From the NCBI GenBank assembly GCA_009731375.1, contig BJOX01000373.1, positions 407,054 through 449,118 of the forward strand: a DNA stretch of 42,065 nt, given 5' to 3'. Position 1 is the first letter of the stretch. Each line of letters begins with the position of its first letter. The notes below the pieces were generated by a model, which searched no databases, was not told where the DNA came from, and was given only the letters and a program-made list of their open reading frames with translations. The stretch comes from Paulinella micropora (taxonomy: Eukaryota; Cercozoa; Imbricatea; Euglyphida). Positions 13,610 through 19,729 of this stretch are shown here, piece by piece. The position numbers were made by a program, and so were the translations under genes.

Positions 13610-13659
<50 letters not shown>

Positions 13660-13670
13660 CATCATCATCA

Positions 13671-13735
<65 letters not shown>

Positions 13736-13777
13736 AGTAGTAGTGGTAGTAGTGGTAGTAGTAGTAGTAACTTTACC

Positions 13778-13817
<40 letters not shown>

Positions 13818-14973
13818 CAGTCCTAAGGGTTTGACGGGTTTCCAGACACATAAGTCTCCTGTGCTCTTGTCGCAAGGCGAGCGGGCAGAACTCGCCACCG
13901 ACGAATGTCAGACATAACAATAGACATAACATGGACATGGACATGGACATTGACATGGACATATGGACTTGAGACATAGACATGGACATAGACTCAACTT
14001 AGACAAGAGACGTAGACATAGCTACCCATAGATATAGACATTGACCGCTGTCTCAAGGCGAGCGCGCTGAACTCGCCGCCGATGAATGTCAGTCGATATT
14101 GAAATTAACATCACCGTTGACCTGGACATGGACATCTTTGACTTTGACTTTGACTTGGACTTTGTTGGACTTGGACTTGGACTTTGACTTTGACTTTGAC
14201 TTTCTTTGACTTTGACTTTGACATTGACTTTGACATTGACTTTGACTTTGACATGGACTTTGACTTGGACATTGACATTGAGATTGACATTGACATTGAC
14301 ATTTACATTTACATTTACGTTGACATTGATATTGACATGGATATTTACATAGACATTGTCTATGTCTATGTCTATGTCTTCGTCTATGTCTATGTCTATG
14401 TCTTCGACATAGACATAAACATAGATACAGACGAAGACATAGCCATAGATACAGACAATAACACTCAGACTCAACTTAGACAAGAGACGTAGACATAGCT
14501 ATAGATATAGACATAGACTGCTGTCTCAGGGCTCACGCGAAGTCGCCACCGACGAATGCCAGACACCTCAACATCAACCATACAGATAGAGATAGACATA
14601 TTCATAGACATGTATGTATGTATGTATGTAATGTAATGTAATGTAATGTAACGTAATGTAACGTAATGTAACGTAATGTAATGTACTGTAAGGTAAGGTA
14701 ATGTAAGATAATGTAATGTGTGTGTACATGTGTGTACATGAGTTTTCGTGTGTTTTTGTGTGTTTGTGTGTGTACGTGTGTTTTTGTGTGTTTTTGTATG
14801 TATGTATGCAATGTATGTAATGTATGTCATGTCATGTCGTGTCCGTGTCCATGTCCATGTCCATGTCATGTATGTAATGTATGTAATGTATGCAGATCTG
14901 ACAGATGCGCCCGTTCTAGAAGGTTTCGTGGTGCGTGCTCTCCCTCTCTCTCTCCCTCTCTCTCCCTCCCTCT

Positions 14974-15010
<37 letters not shown>

Positions 15011-15017
15011 CTCTCTC

Positions 15018-15055
<38 letters not shown>

Positions 15056-15598
15056 TCCTGCTCCCTCCTTTTCTTCGTTCTACTCCTCCCTCCTCCTTTT
15101 CTTATTTTTCTCCTCCTCCTCCTCCTCTTCCTCCTCCTCCTTCTTCTTCTTCTTCTTCTTCTTCTTCCTCCTCCTCCTCCTCTTCGTCTTCCTCCTCCTT
15201 TTCTTCTTCTCTTCTTCTCCTCCTCTTCCTCCTCCTTCTCCTCCTCCTCCTCCTTATTCTTCTTCTCCTCCTCCTCCTCCTCCTCGTCGTCGTTTTTGTT
15301 GTTGTTGTTCTTCTTCTTCTTCCTCCTCCTCCTCTTCTTCTTCTTCTTCTTCTTCTTCTTCTCTTCCTCTTCCTATTCTTCTTCTTCTTCTTCCTCCTCC
15401 TCCTCTTCTTCTTCTTCTGCTGCTGCTGCTTCTGCCCCTGCCCCTGCTCCTCCTCCTCCCCTTCTTTTTCAACGCATATGGAATATCTCCCTGTTTGTCT
15501 AGGTTGTGCGCAAGAACCCAGACGCAGAGCAGGACGCAGAGGGTGCGGACAAAGAGGAGTCCTCCTCCTCATCAGACAAAGGCGCTTCTGCCGAGTGA
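308..15598 (+). CDS. RPN1: 26S proteasome regulatory subunit RPN1 (PSMD2), C-terminal part, 25 exons
   Basis: RPN1 is the proteasome/cyclosome-repeat scaffold of the 26S base; it binds the ATPase ring, ubiquitin receptors and ubiquitin-like shuttles. I joined exons by GT-AG sites, phase and family similarity: 308-350, 692-777, 952-995, 1545-1610, 2149-2196, 2452-2490, 3029-3106, 3584-3667, 4346-4445, 4503-4565, 4880-4935, 5211-5247, 5461-5543, 5744-5800, 6283-6339, 7253-7345, 7550-7630, 8066-8123, 10427-10497, 11289-11351, 11508-11570, 12633-12709, 13821-13906, 14896-14930, 15503-15598. They total 1664 bp; after a 2-nt split codon this is 553 codons plus TGA with no internal stop. Marker segments are [77 protein letters not shown] and LEGFVVVRKNP. 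The N-terminal half lies left of the window. The exon 8/9 junction is the least certain because a gap (3714-3852) sits in that intron. Confidence 0.95.
475..530 (+). pseudogene. Acceptor-side partial copy of RPN1 exon 2
   Basis: Sequence from 461 matches the acceptor tract and start of exon 2 (678-745), including the TGCTGTGTCGGCAG acceptor, then diverges into CTAC repeats near 530. Over 16 codons it differs from exon 2 at six bases, four of them synonymous (changes F/L and E/A otherwise). It lacks the exon's second half, so using it would not give a normal protein. Confidence 0.8.
829..866 (+). pseudogene. Degenerate partial copy of RPN1 exon 3
   Basis: The segment containing GATATTCTATCCTCGAG, followed by GTGAGATG, resembles the core of exon 3 (952-995: GTATTCTGTCCTCGGGGG, then GAGTGAGATG) with an internal deletion. 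It sits between CATA repeats just upstream of the true exon. Confidence 0.5.
1262..1310 (+). pseudogene. Acceptor-side partial copy of RPN1 exon 4
   Basis: An ATAG acceptor-like site at 1258-1261 is followed by GCTTTGCTCTCTGAGCACGT, matching the start of exon 4 (1545), then a 2-base insertion that shifts the frame, then a decayed continuation to about 1310 before the CTTA array. It is the 5' member of three exon-4-like segments. Confidence 0.75.
2027..2070 (+). pseudogene. Donor-side partial copy of RPN1 exon 4
   Basis: This 44-bp segment matches the 3' end of exon 4 (1567-1610) and is followed by the same GTATGTATG donor. The frame is kept; differences include M/L, A/V and L/W plus three synonymous changes. 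No acceptor is visible at its left edge. Confidence 0.75.
2372..3028 (+). repeat. ATC array and CATAGCTTA minisatellite around RPN1 exon 6
   Basis: (ATC)n at 2378-2426 precedes exon 6. After it, 2516-2870 is an irregular minisatellite with units around CATCATCATAGCTTAGCAAC and TCACATAG, lengths about 18-32 bp. CA repeats follow near 2906. Confidence 0.85.
3107..3583 (+). repeat. Microsatellites of RPN1 intron 7
   Basis: (CTAT)n, (CTAC)n and (CTGC)n at 3107-3357, then (GACAT)n, (GACGT)n and (GGCAT)n pentanucleotides to about 3565. The pentanucleotide family is the same one seen in intron 3. Confidence 0.9.
3714..3852. other. Assembly gap preceded by G homopolymer
   Basis: 139 Ns after a G run from 3686, in RPN1 intron 8. 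The gap removes the acceptor of the first exon 9 copy. Confidence 0.95.
3853..4345 (+). repeat. Tandem acceptor-side copies of RPN1 exon 9 (four echoes)
   Basis: Copies of the exon 9 start (GTCGGGGACAAGAAGG type) begin at 3853 (directly after a gap, acceptor lost), 3996, 4114 and 4234; the true exon starts at 4346. Period is roughly 112-142 bp. Each unit carries the exon start, a GATCAAGCA-like segment and a spacer containing TAACATG(A/G)CAT and a run to the next AG. Copies 2-4 have AAG or GAG before the exon-like part in place of the true CAG; copy 2 has a frameshift and copy 4 a deletion. Confidence 0.8.
4566..5460 (+). repeat. Microsatellites of RPN1 introns 10-12
   Basis: (CTAT)n/(CTAC)n/(CTGT)n at 4566-4875. 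ATTG, GTAG and GATG tetranucleotides at 4940-5100. GGT, AGT, TTGG and GATA arrays at 5276-5438. Short exons 11-13 are set among these arrays. Confidence 0.9.
4880..5543 (+). CDS. RPN1: RPN1 exons 11-13: charged low-complexity linker
   Basis: Three short exons (4880-4935, 5211-5247, 5461-5543) encode a Lys/Glu/Asp and Ala-rich stretch ([18 protein letters not shown], then [12 protein letters not shown], then a [10 protein letters not shown] segment ending GMHQQ). Human PSMD2 has a similar EKKDKDKKE-type linker at this position, just before the block beginning [10 protein letters not shown]. The linker looks somewhat longer here. Phases are 1, 0, 1 and 0, all consistent. Confidence 0.85.
5544..6120 (+). 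repeat. Microsatellites of RPN1 introns 13 and 14
   Basis: (TC)n at about 5555-5630 in intron 13. In intron 14, GATG and GATT tetranucleotides at 5805-5905, then long (GATA)n at 5920-6055 and (GTAG)n to 6080. Confidence 0.9.
5744..11570 (+). CDS. RPN1: RPN1 exons 14-21: proteasome/cyclosome repeats, second part
   Basis: Exons encode [140 protein letters not shown] and [20 protein letters not shown]. These align in order with the second half of the PC-repeat toroid in human and plant Rpn1. Intron 18 (8124-10426) is the longest and carries SINEs and the R2 and R3 repeats. Intron 17 contains a 240-base gap (7642-7881) and 62 G residues, but the coding phase is intact across it, so no exon needs to be missing. 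Confidence 0.92.
6121..6282 (+). repeat. 54-58-bp tandem repeat containing the exon 15 acceptor
   Basis: Units starting TGTCCACATG at 6121, 6179 and 6233 each contain TCTG repeats, CCTATCTGTGTGG and a GTAG acceptor. The first two end in GCGTTG or GTGTTG (6175-6180, 6230-6235), matching the first six bases of exon 15. Only the third runs on into the real exon at 6283. Confidence 0.75.
6399..6440 (+). pseudogene. Donor-side duplicate of RPN1 exon 15, mostly synonymous changes
   Basis: Encodes [14 protein letters not shown] against [14 protein letters not shown] of exon 15 (6298-6339) and is followed by a GTATAT donor. Of ten base differences across 14 codons, seven are synonymous. An AG just upstream (6394-6395, in a GA run) would give a phase-0 exon beginning with ATG and compatible with exons 14 and 16, but four residues shorter and without a pyrimidine tract. 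It could be an alternative exon or a relic. Confidence 0.7.
6549..7252 (+). repeat. Tandem acceptor-side copies of RPN1 exon 16 (five echoes)
   Basis: Copies of the exon 16 start (VPLALS) begin at 6555, 6703, 6833, 6976 and 7118; the true exon starts at 7253. Spacing is 130-148 bp with a shared spacer (TATGTATCTATGTCATCTGTATATTCTG type, split by small indels). The first four keep an AG before the copy; the fifth has CAT. Copies 1, 2 and 5 read TCCTGAAACAGCGTG, putting a TGA in frame in copies 1 and 2. Copies 3 and 4 keep VPLALS(L/M)PSV, then diverge. Confidence 0.85.
7374..7549 (+). repeat. CA, TA, TG and CTAT arrays in RPN1 intron 16
   Basis: (CA)n, then (TC)n, (TA)n, (TG)n and (CTAT)n follow each other without unique sequence. 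The CTAT array runs straight into the CAG acceptor of exon 17. Confidence 0.9.
7642..7943. other. Assembly gap followed by 62 G residues
   Basis: 240 Ns (7642-7881), then G run 7882-7943 in RPN1 intron 17. The ORFs called through it are artefacts. Confidence 0.95.
8327..8559 (-). mobile_element. tRNA-derived SINE, copy S1
   Basis: On the minus strand it begins with a tRNA-like head containing TAGCCCAGTGG (box A) and AGTTCGATTCC (box B). A body of about 150 bp follows, then an (ATT)n tail. It belongs to the subfamily with a GGACACCGTGATAG start. It lies in RPN1 intron 18. Confidence 0.88.
8602..8828 (-). mobile_element. tRNA-derived SINE, copy S2 (10-base gap inside)
   Basis: Same subfamily and orientation as the copy at 8327-8559, separated from it only by an (AAT)n run. 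Ns at 8763-8772 interrupt the head/body junction, and about 10 bp of the head is missing compared with S1. Confidence 0.85.
8865..9475. repeat. AAT-bounded repeat R2 with internal minisatellite
   Basis: About 600 bp of non-microsatellite sequence bounded by AAT runs on both sides, in RPN1 intron 18. From 9250 to 9420 it holds a degenerate minisatellite, roughly 7 units of a 14-26-bp motif around CATAGCCTCGGAACC. ORFs over it are products of the minisatellite. No second copy is in the window, so its repeat status is inferred from its bounding pattern only. Confidence 0.5.
9501..9910. repeat. Dispersed repeat R3, copy 1
   Basis: Begins ACTATATCTGAGGCGTACTG after an AAT run and ends at the next AAT run near 9910. 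Its first 115 bp recur at 41951 with about two differences. No coding potential or tRNA-like promoter recognised. Confidence 0.8.
9931..10171 (-). mobile_element. tRNA-derived SINE, copy S3
   Basis: Second subfamily: head starts TGGCACCGCGATAGCCCAGT on the minus strand, body ends CTTCTCAGTCAATGGCG read on the plus strand. Flanked on both sides by AAT repeats in RPN1 intron 18. Confidence 0.88.
10498..11507 (+). repeat. Pyrimidine-rich arrays in RPN1 introns 19 and 20
   Basis: TTC, TCC and TC arrays to about 10908, (TATC)n/(TGTC)n to 11200, and (TC)n to 11277, then the exon 20 acceptor. After exon 20, further (TC)n at 11418-11502 leads to the exon 21 acceptor. The plus strand is almost purely pyrimidine over many hundred bases. 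Confidence 0.9.
10563..10701 (+). repeat. Two donor-side copies of RPN1 exon 19
   Basis: The real exon ends TCATGTCCAAG before GTTCTT (donor 10498). Segments 10563-10594 (CCCTTCCACTCCTGACACTTC, then CACCATG and GTTCTC) and 10673-10701 (ending TCGTGTCCAAG and GTCAGG) repeat its 3' edge plus a GT, separated by TC and TTC arrays. Confidence 0.7.
11818..12410 (+). repeat. Dispersed repeat R1, copy 2, in RPN1 intron 21
   Basis: A 546-bp unit (11818-12363) starting TGAAATATCGACTAATG, followed by the first 47 bp of a second unit (12364-12410). Both ends abut GATA arrays. It differs from copy 3 by only about five bases across the shared length, indicating recent spread or conversion. No protein domain or tRNA-like promoter was recognised. 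Confidence 0.9.
12633..15598 (+). CDS. RPN1: RPN1 exons 22-25: C-terminal domain and acidic/Ser tail
   Basis: Exon 22 gives [20 protein letters not shown]. Exon 23 gives [15 protein letters not shown] and [10 protein letters not shown]. Exon 24 completes a Tyr codon and gives [11 protein letters not shown]. Exon 25 gives VVRKNPD, then a Glu/Asp/Ser-rich tail ending DKGASAE and TGA at 15596-15598. The VRVGxAVDxVGQ, GFQTH and LEGFV blocks are the most conserved C-terminal signatures of Rpn1. The tail after RKNPD is longer than human PSMD2, which ends shortly after RKNP. Exons 22 and 23 have donor-side copies downstream. Confidence 0.93.
12879..12913 (+). pseudogene. Donor-side partial copy of RPN1 exon 22
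   Basis: The segment with GGACACTATGGGACAGACAG matches the end of exon 22 (12676-12709). The position equivalent to the donor reads CCGTCCG, so the normal splice signal is not kept. It lies between two CATATA arrays. Confidence 0.7.
13144..13362. other. Assembly gap beside SINE S4
   Basis: 219 Ns in RPN1 intron 22; the gap hides the 5' flank of SINE S4. Confidence 0.95.
13363..13603 (+). mobile_element. tRNA-derived SINE, copy S4 (plus strand, clearest tRNA-like head)
   Basis: The head 13364-13434 has a perfect 7-bp acceptor stem (GGCACCG with CGGTGCC), box A TAGCCCAGTGG (13374-13384) and box B AGTTCGATTCC (13414-13424). The T stem is degraded, so it is a SINE head rather than a tRNA gene. 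An (ATT)n tail follows at 13604. The left side is a 219-base gap, so the insertion flank is not visible. It lies in RPN1 intron 22. Confidence 0.9.
14048..14087 (+). pseudogene. Donor-side duplicate of RPN1 exon 23 (copy 1)
   Basis: Encodes [13 protein letters not shown] against [13 protein letters not shown] in exon 23 and is followed by the same GTCAG donor. Five of six base differences are synonymous. No acceptor is obvious upstream, where hexanucleotide repeats abut it. Confidence 0.75.
14521..14557 (+). pseudogene. Donor-side duplicate of RPN1 exon 23 (copy 2)
   Basis: CTGTCTCAGGGCTCACGCGA, then AGTCGCCACCGACGAAT, is a second, more decayed copy of the exon 23 end with a small deletion. 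The donor position is GCCAG, so GT is lost. Confidence 0.7.
14931..15502 (+). repeat. TC, TCC and TTC arrays in RPN1 intron 24
   Basis: Nearly uninterrupted pyrimidine trinucleotide and dinucleotide repeats on the plus strand until about 15470, then a short unique stretch ending in the TCTAG acceptor of exon 25. Confidence 0.9.
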
Positions 15599-15744
15599 AG
15601 CCAGAGCAAAACACACACACACACACACTCACATGATAGAGGTAGGAGGTAGGTAGAGGCCTGGCCGGTGCACTTGGCGTGGTCGGGATGTGATTTTGTT
15701 TCCGTCGTGAATAATTTTTACTTACCGGGATGTTACTTAATAAC

Positions 15745-15799
<55 letters not shown>

Positions 15800-15821
15800 T
15801 AGTAATAATTATAATAATAAT

Positions 15822-16062
15822 AGTGCTTCTCAGTCAATGGCGAATGCATTTCTGCACATGTGCCTCCATCGTCTCACCCGCGAGGGGAGTACGAAGATTT
15901 GACGATAGGCTCTACTGACACCCCCGCAAGGCAGCTCCAAGCCTTCCAGACAGACCAATACTTTCAAAGAGAATATCCTTTGAAAATACTGGCACCGACG
16001 GGAATCGAACTGGCGACAGGTCCCAGATGGTAGACCTTAACCACTGGGCTATCGCGGTGCCA
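15822..16062 (-). mobile_element. tRNA-derived SINE, copy S5
   Basis: Nearly identical to the copy at 9931-10171, about 220 bp downstream of the RPN1 stop codon, flanked by AAT repeats on both sides. Confidence 0.88.
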
Positions 16063-16771
16063 CTAATAATAATAATAATAATAATTAAATAAGCTTAAAT
16101 TTCAATTTGAAGATCCCGCCAATGTAGGATTTTGTTAATAAGGTATGGTATTTAGTCATACCGGCCCACCCCCATGACAAATGTTATTATTATTAAGGCT
16201 TTAATTTTTGTTTTCCGTTGTTGTATTGTCTGCCGGCCCGCACAATACGTAATGGCATTGAAGTGTCGTCCGGCTTGTCGTTACTTGACTCTTATGCTTG
16301 GTCTGCCCCTCTACCGTTGAGGTATTATTAATACTTGACTCATGATACGACTAAGTGTCAGAGTAACTGTTCCGGTTGCATCTGGAATCGCTAACAAAAG
16401 TTGAACGGTGTTTTGCTTTTGCTTTTTGTGAGGTCACGGTTCATCAAAACCGAAAACTTGAGCTAAAGTTCAAGGCTCACGTTTTTCTCGCTTTGATTTC
16501 AAGTTCTTGAGGTTTTGACACCTTGAAAATCCAAACGGAAAATGGCACAGTGTTGAACGTGCCCTTTTCAAGTTTTGCTTTAGCCTGAGTTAGTTCAAGT
16601 GGATTCTCCCTTAGGAGAGTGATAGCGTTAGAAGGTTAATCATCATTACGTTTACCGTTACTACGGTAACCGCTTTAGTATTATTGGAAAGTATTATTCA
16701 TCGTCTTTCGGTGGCAATGCCAGGATTCGTATATATAGTCGAATGACCGTAGTTCTAGTCAATACGCGTAA
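16063..16771. other. Unassigned non-repetitive stretch 3' of RPN1
   Basis: About 700 bp with no microsatellite, no long ORF, no recognised domain and no second copy found in the window. It lies between SINE S5 and block L and could be intergenic DNA or decayed element sequence. Confidence 0.5.
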
Positions 16772-17346
16772 CCTAACTAGCCGTCGGAGGACTAATAACC
16801 TCATGAGAGATTATATAATACCACTCCGTGGCAGACTCCACATGATCATGATACCTAATCTGGCCACTGGCGCGGCGGCAAACCTTCTTCGTAATTTTCT
16901 ACCAACCTATTAGTATAGTAGTTTTTTCCCTGCACTGATAATATTTAACTTTTTGACTCTCACTTACTATTGTATGTCAACTTCCTTTTTTCCTCATATC
17001 TACAATGATTTTTTGACTAGCAGTATTACTTTCTTTCCAATCAAGTTCTACCAAGACATAGCAGGCGACACCTACTCGCTACCAGTGAAATTGAACCAGC
17101 TTTCCCTGCCGAGCCTCCACATAAGGTGACCTACTTCAGAAACTGACGTCGTGAGCACAGCTCATATGCCCTGCAGACCATAGCCATCACCCTCAGCCGC
17201 CGTAAACTAGTCAATCCTTACTCTACTCAAAAACCAGCCCCTGCTAGTACTCGTACAACCTTAAACTATCATAATGCAAAGGGGTGAGCACGGTCACGCG
17301 TGGTCCGGTAAACCCCTGTTATTAAATAACTATTTTCCCAAAGTTA
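16772..17346 (+). repeat. Direct repeat block L (pair of block R)
   Basis: Shares most of its length with 28575-29061, in the same orientation, from CCTAACTAGCCG to TAACTATTTTCC. Identity is high where aligned, but block L is about 90 bp longer through many short indels. The two blocks flank Copia-1 and the TG array. Confidence 0.85.
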
Positions 17347-17448
17347 CCTACATCCTTGCCCTGCTGAGGGTTCGCGATTCGACACACCTGTACGACCAGG
17401 TCGCCTACTATGAGAAATCATAGCAGAGAACAAATACTGCCCTAGAGT

Positions 17449-17580
17449 TCGACCACTAACCCTAACCTGACCCTAACTTCAATCGCCCTGGAGACCCCCT
17501 GGAGCCCTACTAAACTAACTCTAACCCTAACATCAATTGCCCTGGAGAACCCCTGGAGCCCTACTACTGCAACCATCCGA
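17449..17580. repeat. Short tandem duplication with CCCTAAC motifs
   Basis: Two units of about 57 bp (around 17472 and 17529) contain CCCTAAC, a TCAAT(C/T)GCCCTGGAGA block and CCCCTGGAGCCCTACT. The CCCTAAC motifs resemble telomere repeats but are only one or two per unit. Confidence 0.65.
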
Positions 17581-17629
17581 ACTGGCCCCCTGGAGCTCTT
17601 CTTGCTCGTTGCTCATCGTTTCTTTTTTA

Positions 17630-17820
17630 TGTTAGACTACTGTTATTAATAAAGCAATCTATGATGGCAACTCTCAACATACAATAACAACTTTAATGAG
17701 AAAAGGCGCCAACAGACGCGCCACGTAACTTGACTGGCCGGATCATAAGTAATGGAAACGACACCGTTACTCCGATACGGCCGGTCCATAACTATTAATT
17801 AATTATTATTAGTTCCAACA
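17630..17820 (-). repeat. 3' LTR of Copia-1
   Basis: 191 bp with the same ends as the 5' LTR. On the minus strand it carries CTCATTAAAG (17691-17700), a plausible polyadenylation signal in the position where the Copia-2 LTR has AATAAA. Confidence 0.93.
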
Positions 17821-17828
17821 CTCCCCCT
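17821..17828 (-). promoter_or_regulatory. Polypurine tract of Copia-1
   Basis: Minus strand reads CCAGGGGGAG immediately before the 3' LTR TGTTGG. It is the expected plus-strand primer for reverse transcription. Copia-2 has CCAGGGCGAG in the same place. Confidence 0.85.
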
Positions 17829-18860
17829 GGAACAAAGTAAATTAATATAAGTTACTGCCGTTCCTAATTAAGTTACGTCTCCTATTACTATTTTGTGAAA
17901 CATTAGAAAACACAAACTCAAAACATATTCTCTTACCCTCACTCTCTCCGAGAAGTATTGTTGGGGTTGGCTACCCTCCCATCCACAGCGAGTACGTATC
18001 AGCTAGAGTACGTACAAGGCACCGGACCTGTGGTATATTCGGGCCTACCCAACGAGAAGAAGATTAACACCCTACTCTCCCTACCTCGCAAATGAATAAG
18101 AGAATATGTGAGAATTACATACATATGGATCATTTAAGAATACAGAGTTATGATAATGACTTCGGAAGAAGTAATAACATGAATTTGTGATAAATATATG
18201 AAAAATATATATGTGTATATGCAATATATATCCACATGTGATCATAACATGACAACTAAAATTTGGCAGCGCTTCCCGTAAGGGGATATATAAAAGCAAC
18301 AGAATAATATAATATATATGAACAAAGACACGATATCTGTAATTATCGGCCTGTCTGGTACATCCGGCTGGTCTGACGTACTTCCGTATTGTTCCACACT
18401 CCCGTGTGGCACGTTCACCGACCCCGGACTCCATGTCGGCTTCTTATAAATTTTTATGTATATAGTGTGATTATAAAGATTTATAACGTACTTAGCATGT
18501 TTTCGGGGCCCGTCTCGAACTTCGCTGCGGCGCTTCTCATCCTCCCCCTCAACTTTGTAGAATTATGCGACTGAATGATTATTACGACTTAACAAATGGA
18601 GATGGGAGGGAAGAGAAAGGTGAAAGTCCAGATATCTTCCAGCTCGAATCACTACCGCGCGTCAAACTATTCTAGGTTGACGCTCGGCAGCTTTTGAACC
18701 GCTCTGGTAACATGGATCCACCCGCTCAAATCACCTATATCACTCCCCTCGATATACAGTATGCGAGAAATATAATCTACAAGAATTAATACAATCCGCT
18801 TCCGAGAATATAATTATAAACGATCATAGCGTGAATATTTATGCGGGAAATACCCGGTAC
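17829..18860 (-). other. Copia-1 3' untranslated region
   Basis: About 1 kb between the RNase H stop and the polypurine tract. It has patches matching Copia-2 (18250-18430 with 33840-34020, e.g. CCGATAATTACAGATAT on the coding strand), so it is a conserved part of the family although no ORF is evident. Confidence 0.7.
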
Positions 18861-19619
18861 TTACAACGCGACTTTAACACCAAACTTTGCAAGAAATTCT
18901 TTCACCAACTTCACCGAGATTTGGTCAGCCAGGTAATTGAATTTTTCGTACGTGAAATTTATTTTGGTAAATAAATCCGCTATGTTTTCTTCCGTCGGTA
19001 CCCGGAACAATTTGACAACTCCCTCCTTAACAAACTTTTCGAGCAGGTGGTACCTGACATCGATATGTTTGGTTCGGGACTCCCCTAACCCCCTTTCTGA
19101 GAGGATGATAGTCCCCTCATTGTCTTCGAACAAGGGGGTGAAACCTCTTATGGGCAAACCGATGTCACGGAGAGACTGTCTTAAAGCAAGCAACTCCCTT
19201 ACCGCTTCATTAGCAGATAAAGTCTCCGACGCAAGGGTAGATTGAGCAATTACAGTTTGAAGTTTAGAGAACCATGCTACCGGTGCCCCGTTGAAGAGAA
19301 AGATATACCCAGAACGGGACTTCCTTGTAACCTTTTCTCCTGCAAAATCTGAGTCGACGTATCCCACGAGGGGGTGTTCGTCTATCAGTTTTTCGACATT
19401 GGCGATAACGGGGACATTGAAAGCATTGATTTCTGTGGCTTCACATGAGTAAAGCTCAAGTGCCTTTTCTGCGGCTGATGGTCCTTCGGTCGGTCTCCAT
19501 GAATTGGGGGTTTTGGGGACAAAGAATCCTTCCGTCAACATTTTGACTAGTCTCTTATCGCCCCGTTTGAAGTATAGGGCTCTCGGGGTCAGTAACCACA
19601 GAAACATGCGGTGAACCAT
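18861..19619 (-). CDS. Copia-1 RNase H, intact frame
   Basis: A 252-residue open frame. MVHRMFLWLLTPRALYF is the RT thumb-like end, then VGYVDSDFAGEKVTRKSRSG (first catalytic Asp), IAQSTLASETLSANEAVREL (Glu), FEDNEGT (Asp) and TKHIDVRYHLLEKFVKEG. All are diagnostic of copia RNase H, which removes the RNA strand during reverse transcription. It is the best-preserved part of the element. Confidence 0.9.
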   Translation of the reverse strand: MVHRMFLWLLTPRALYFKRGDKRLVKMLTEGFFVPKTPNSWRPTEGPSAAEKALELYSCEATEINAFNVPVIANVEKLIDEHPLVGYVDSDFAGEKVTRKSRSGYIFLFNGAPVAWFSKLQTVIAQSTLASETLSANEAVRELLALRQSLRDIGLPIRGFTPLFEDNEGTIILSERGLGESRTKHIDVRYHLLEKFVKEGVVKLFRVPTEENIADLFTKINFTYEKFNYLADQISVKLVKEFLAKFGVKVAL

Positions 19620-19729
19620 GGCATAAGATATCTCAGGGGATGGGACTTGTTGTTTTGCGGCTATACTCGGGACAGATCAAGAGAGGTCGGGTGTGGACAG
19701 CAAGGAAGATAAGCATGCCAATCAAACAC

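Larger units (their letters stand above)
12720..13820 (+). repeat. Microsatellites of RPN1 intron 22
   Basis: (CATATA)n hexanucleotides at about 12720-12876 and again to 12950, TTTACA units, (ATT)n at 12987-13053, a gap at 13144-13362, SINE S4, (ATT)n at 13604-13733, AGT units and (GT)n at 13781-13814 next to the exon 23 acceptor. Confidence 0.9.
13907..14895 (+). repeat. Hexanucleotide and pentanucleotide arrays in RPN1 intron 23
   Basis: Units drift from ATGGAC through GACTTT, GACATT and GTCTAT to CATAGA (13925-14515), all six bases long. Then TAATG pentanucleotides at 14628-14720 and GT-rich and GTAT units to the exon 24 acceptor. Two exon 23 copies are embedded. Confidence 0.85.

Noticed and set aside
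17449-17580. Interstitial telomere repeat
   Set aside because: Only isolated CCCTAAC motifs within a 57-bp duplication; no run of perfect telomere units.
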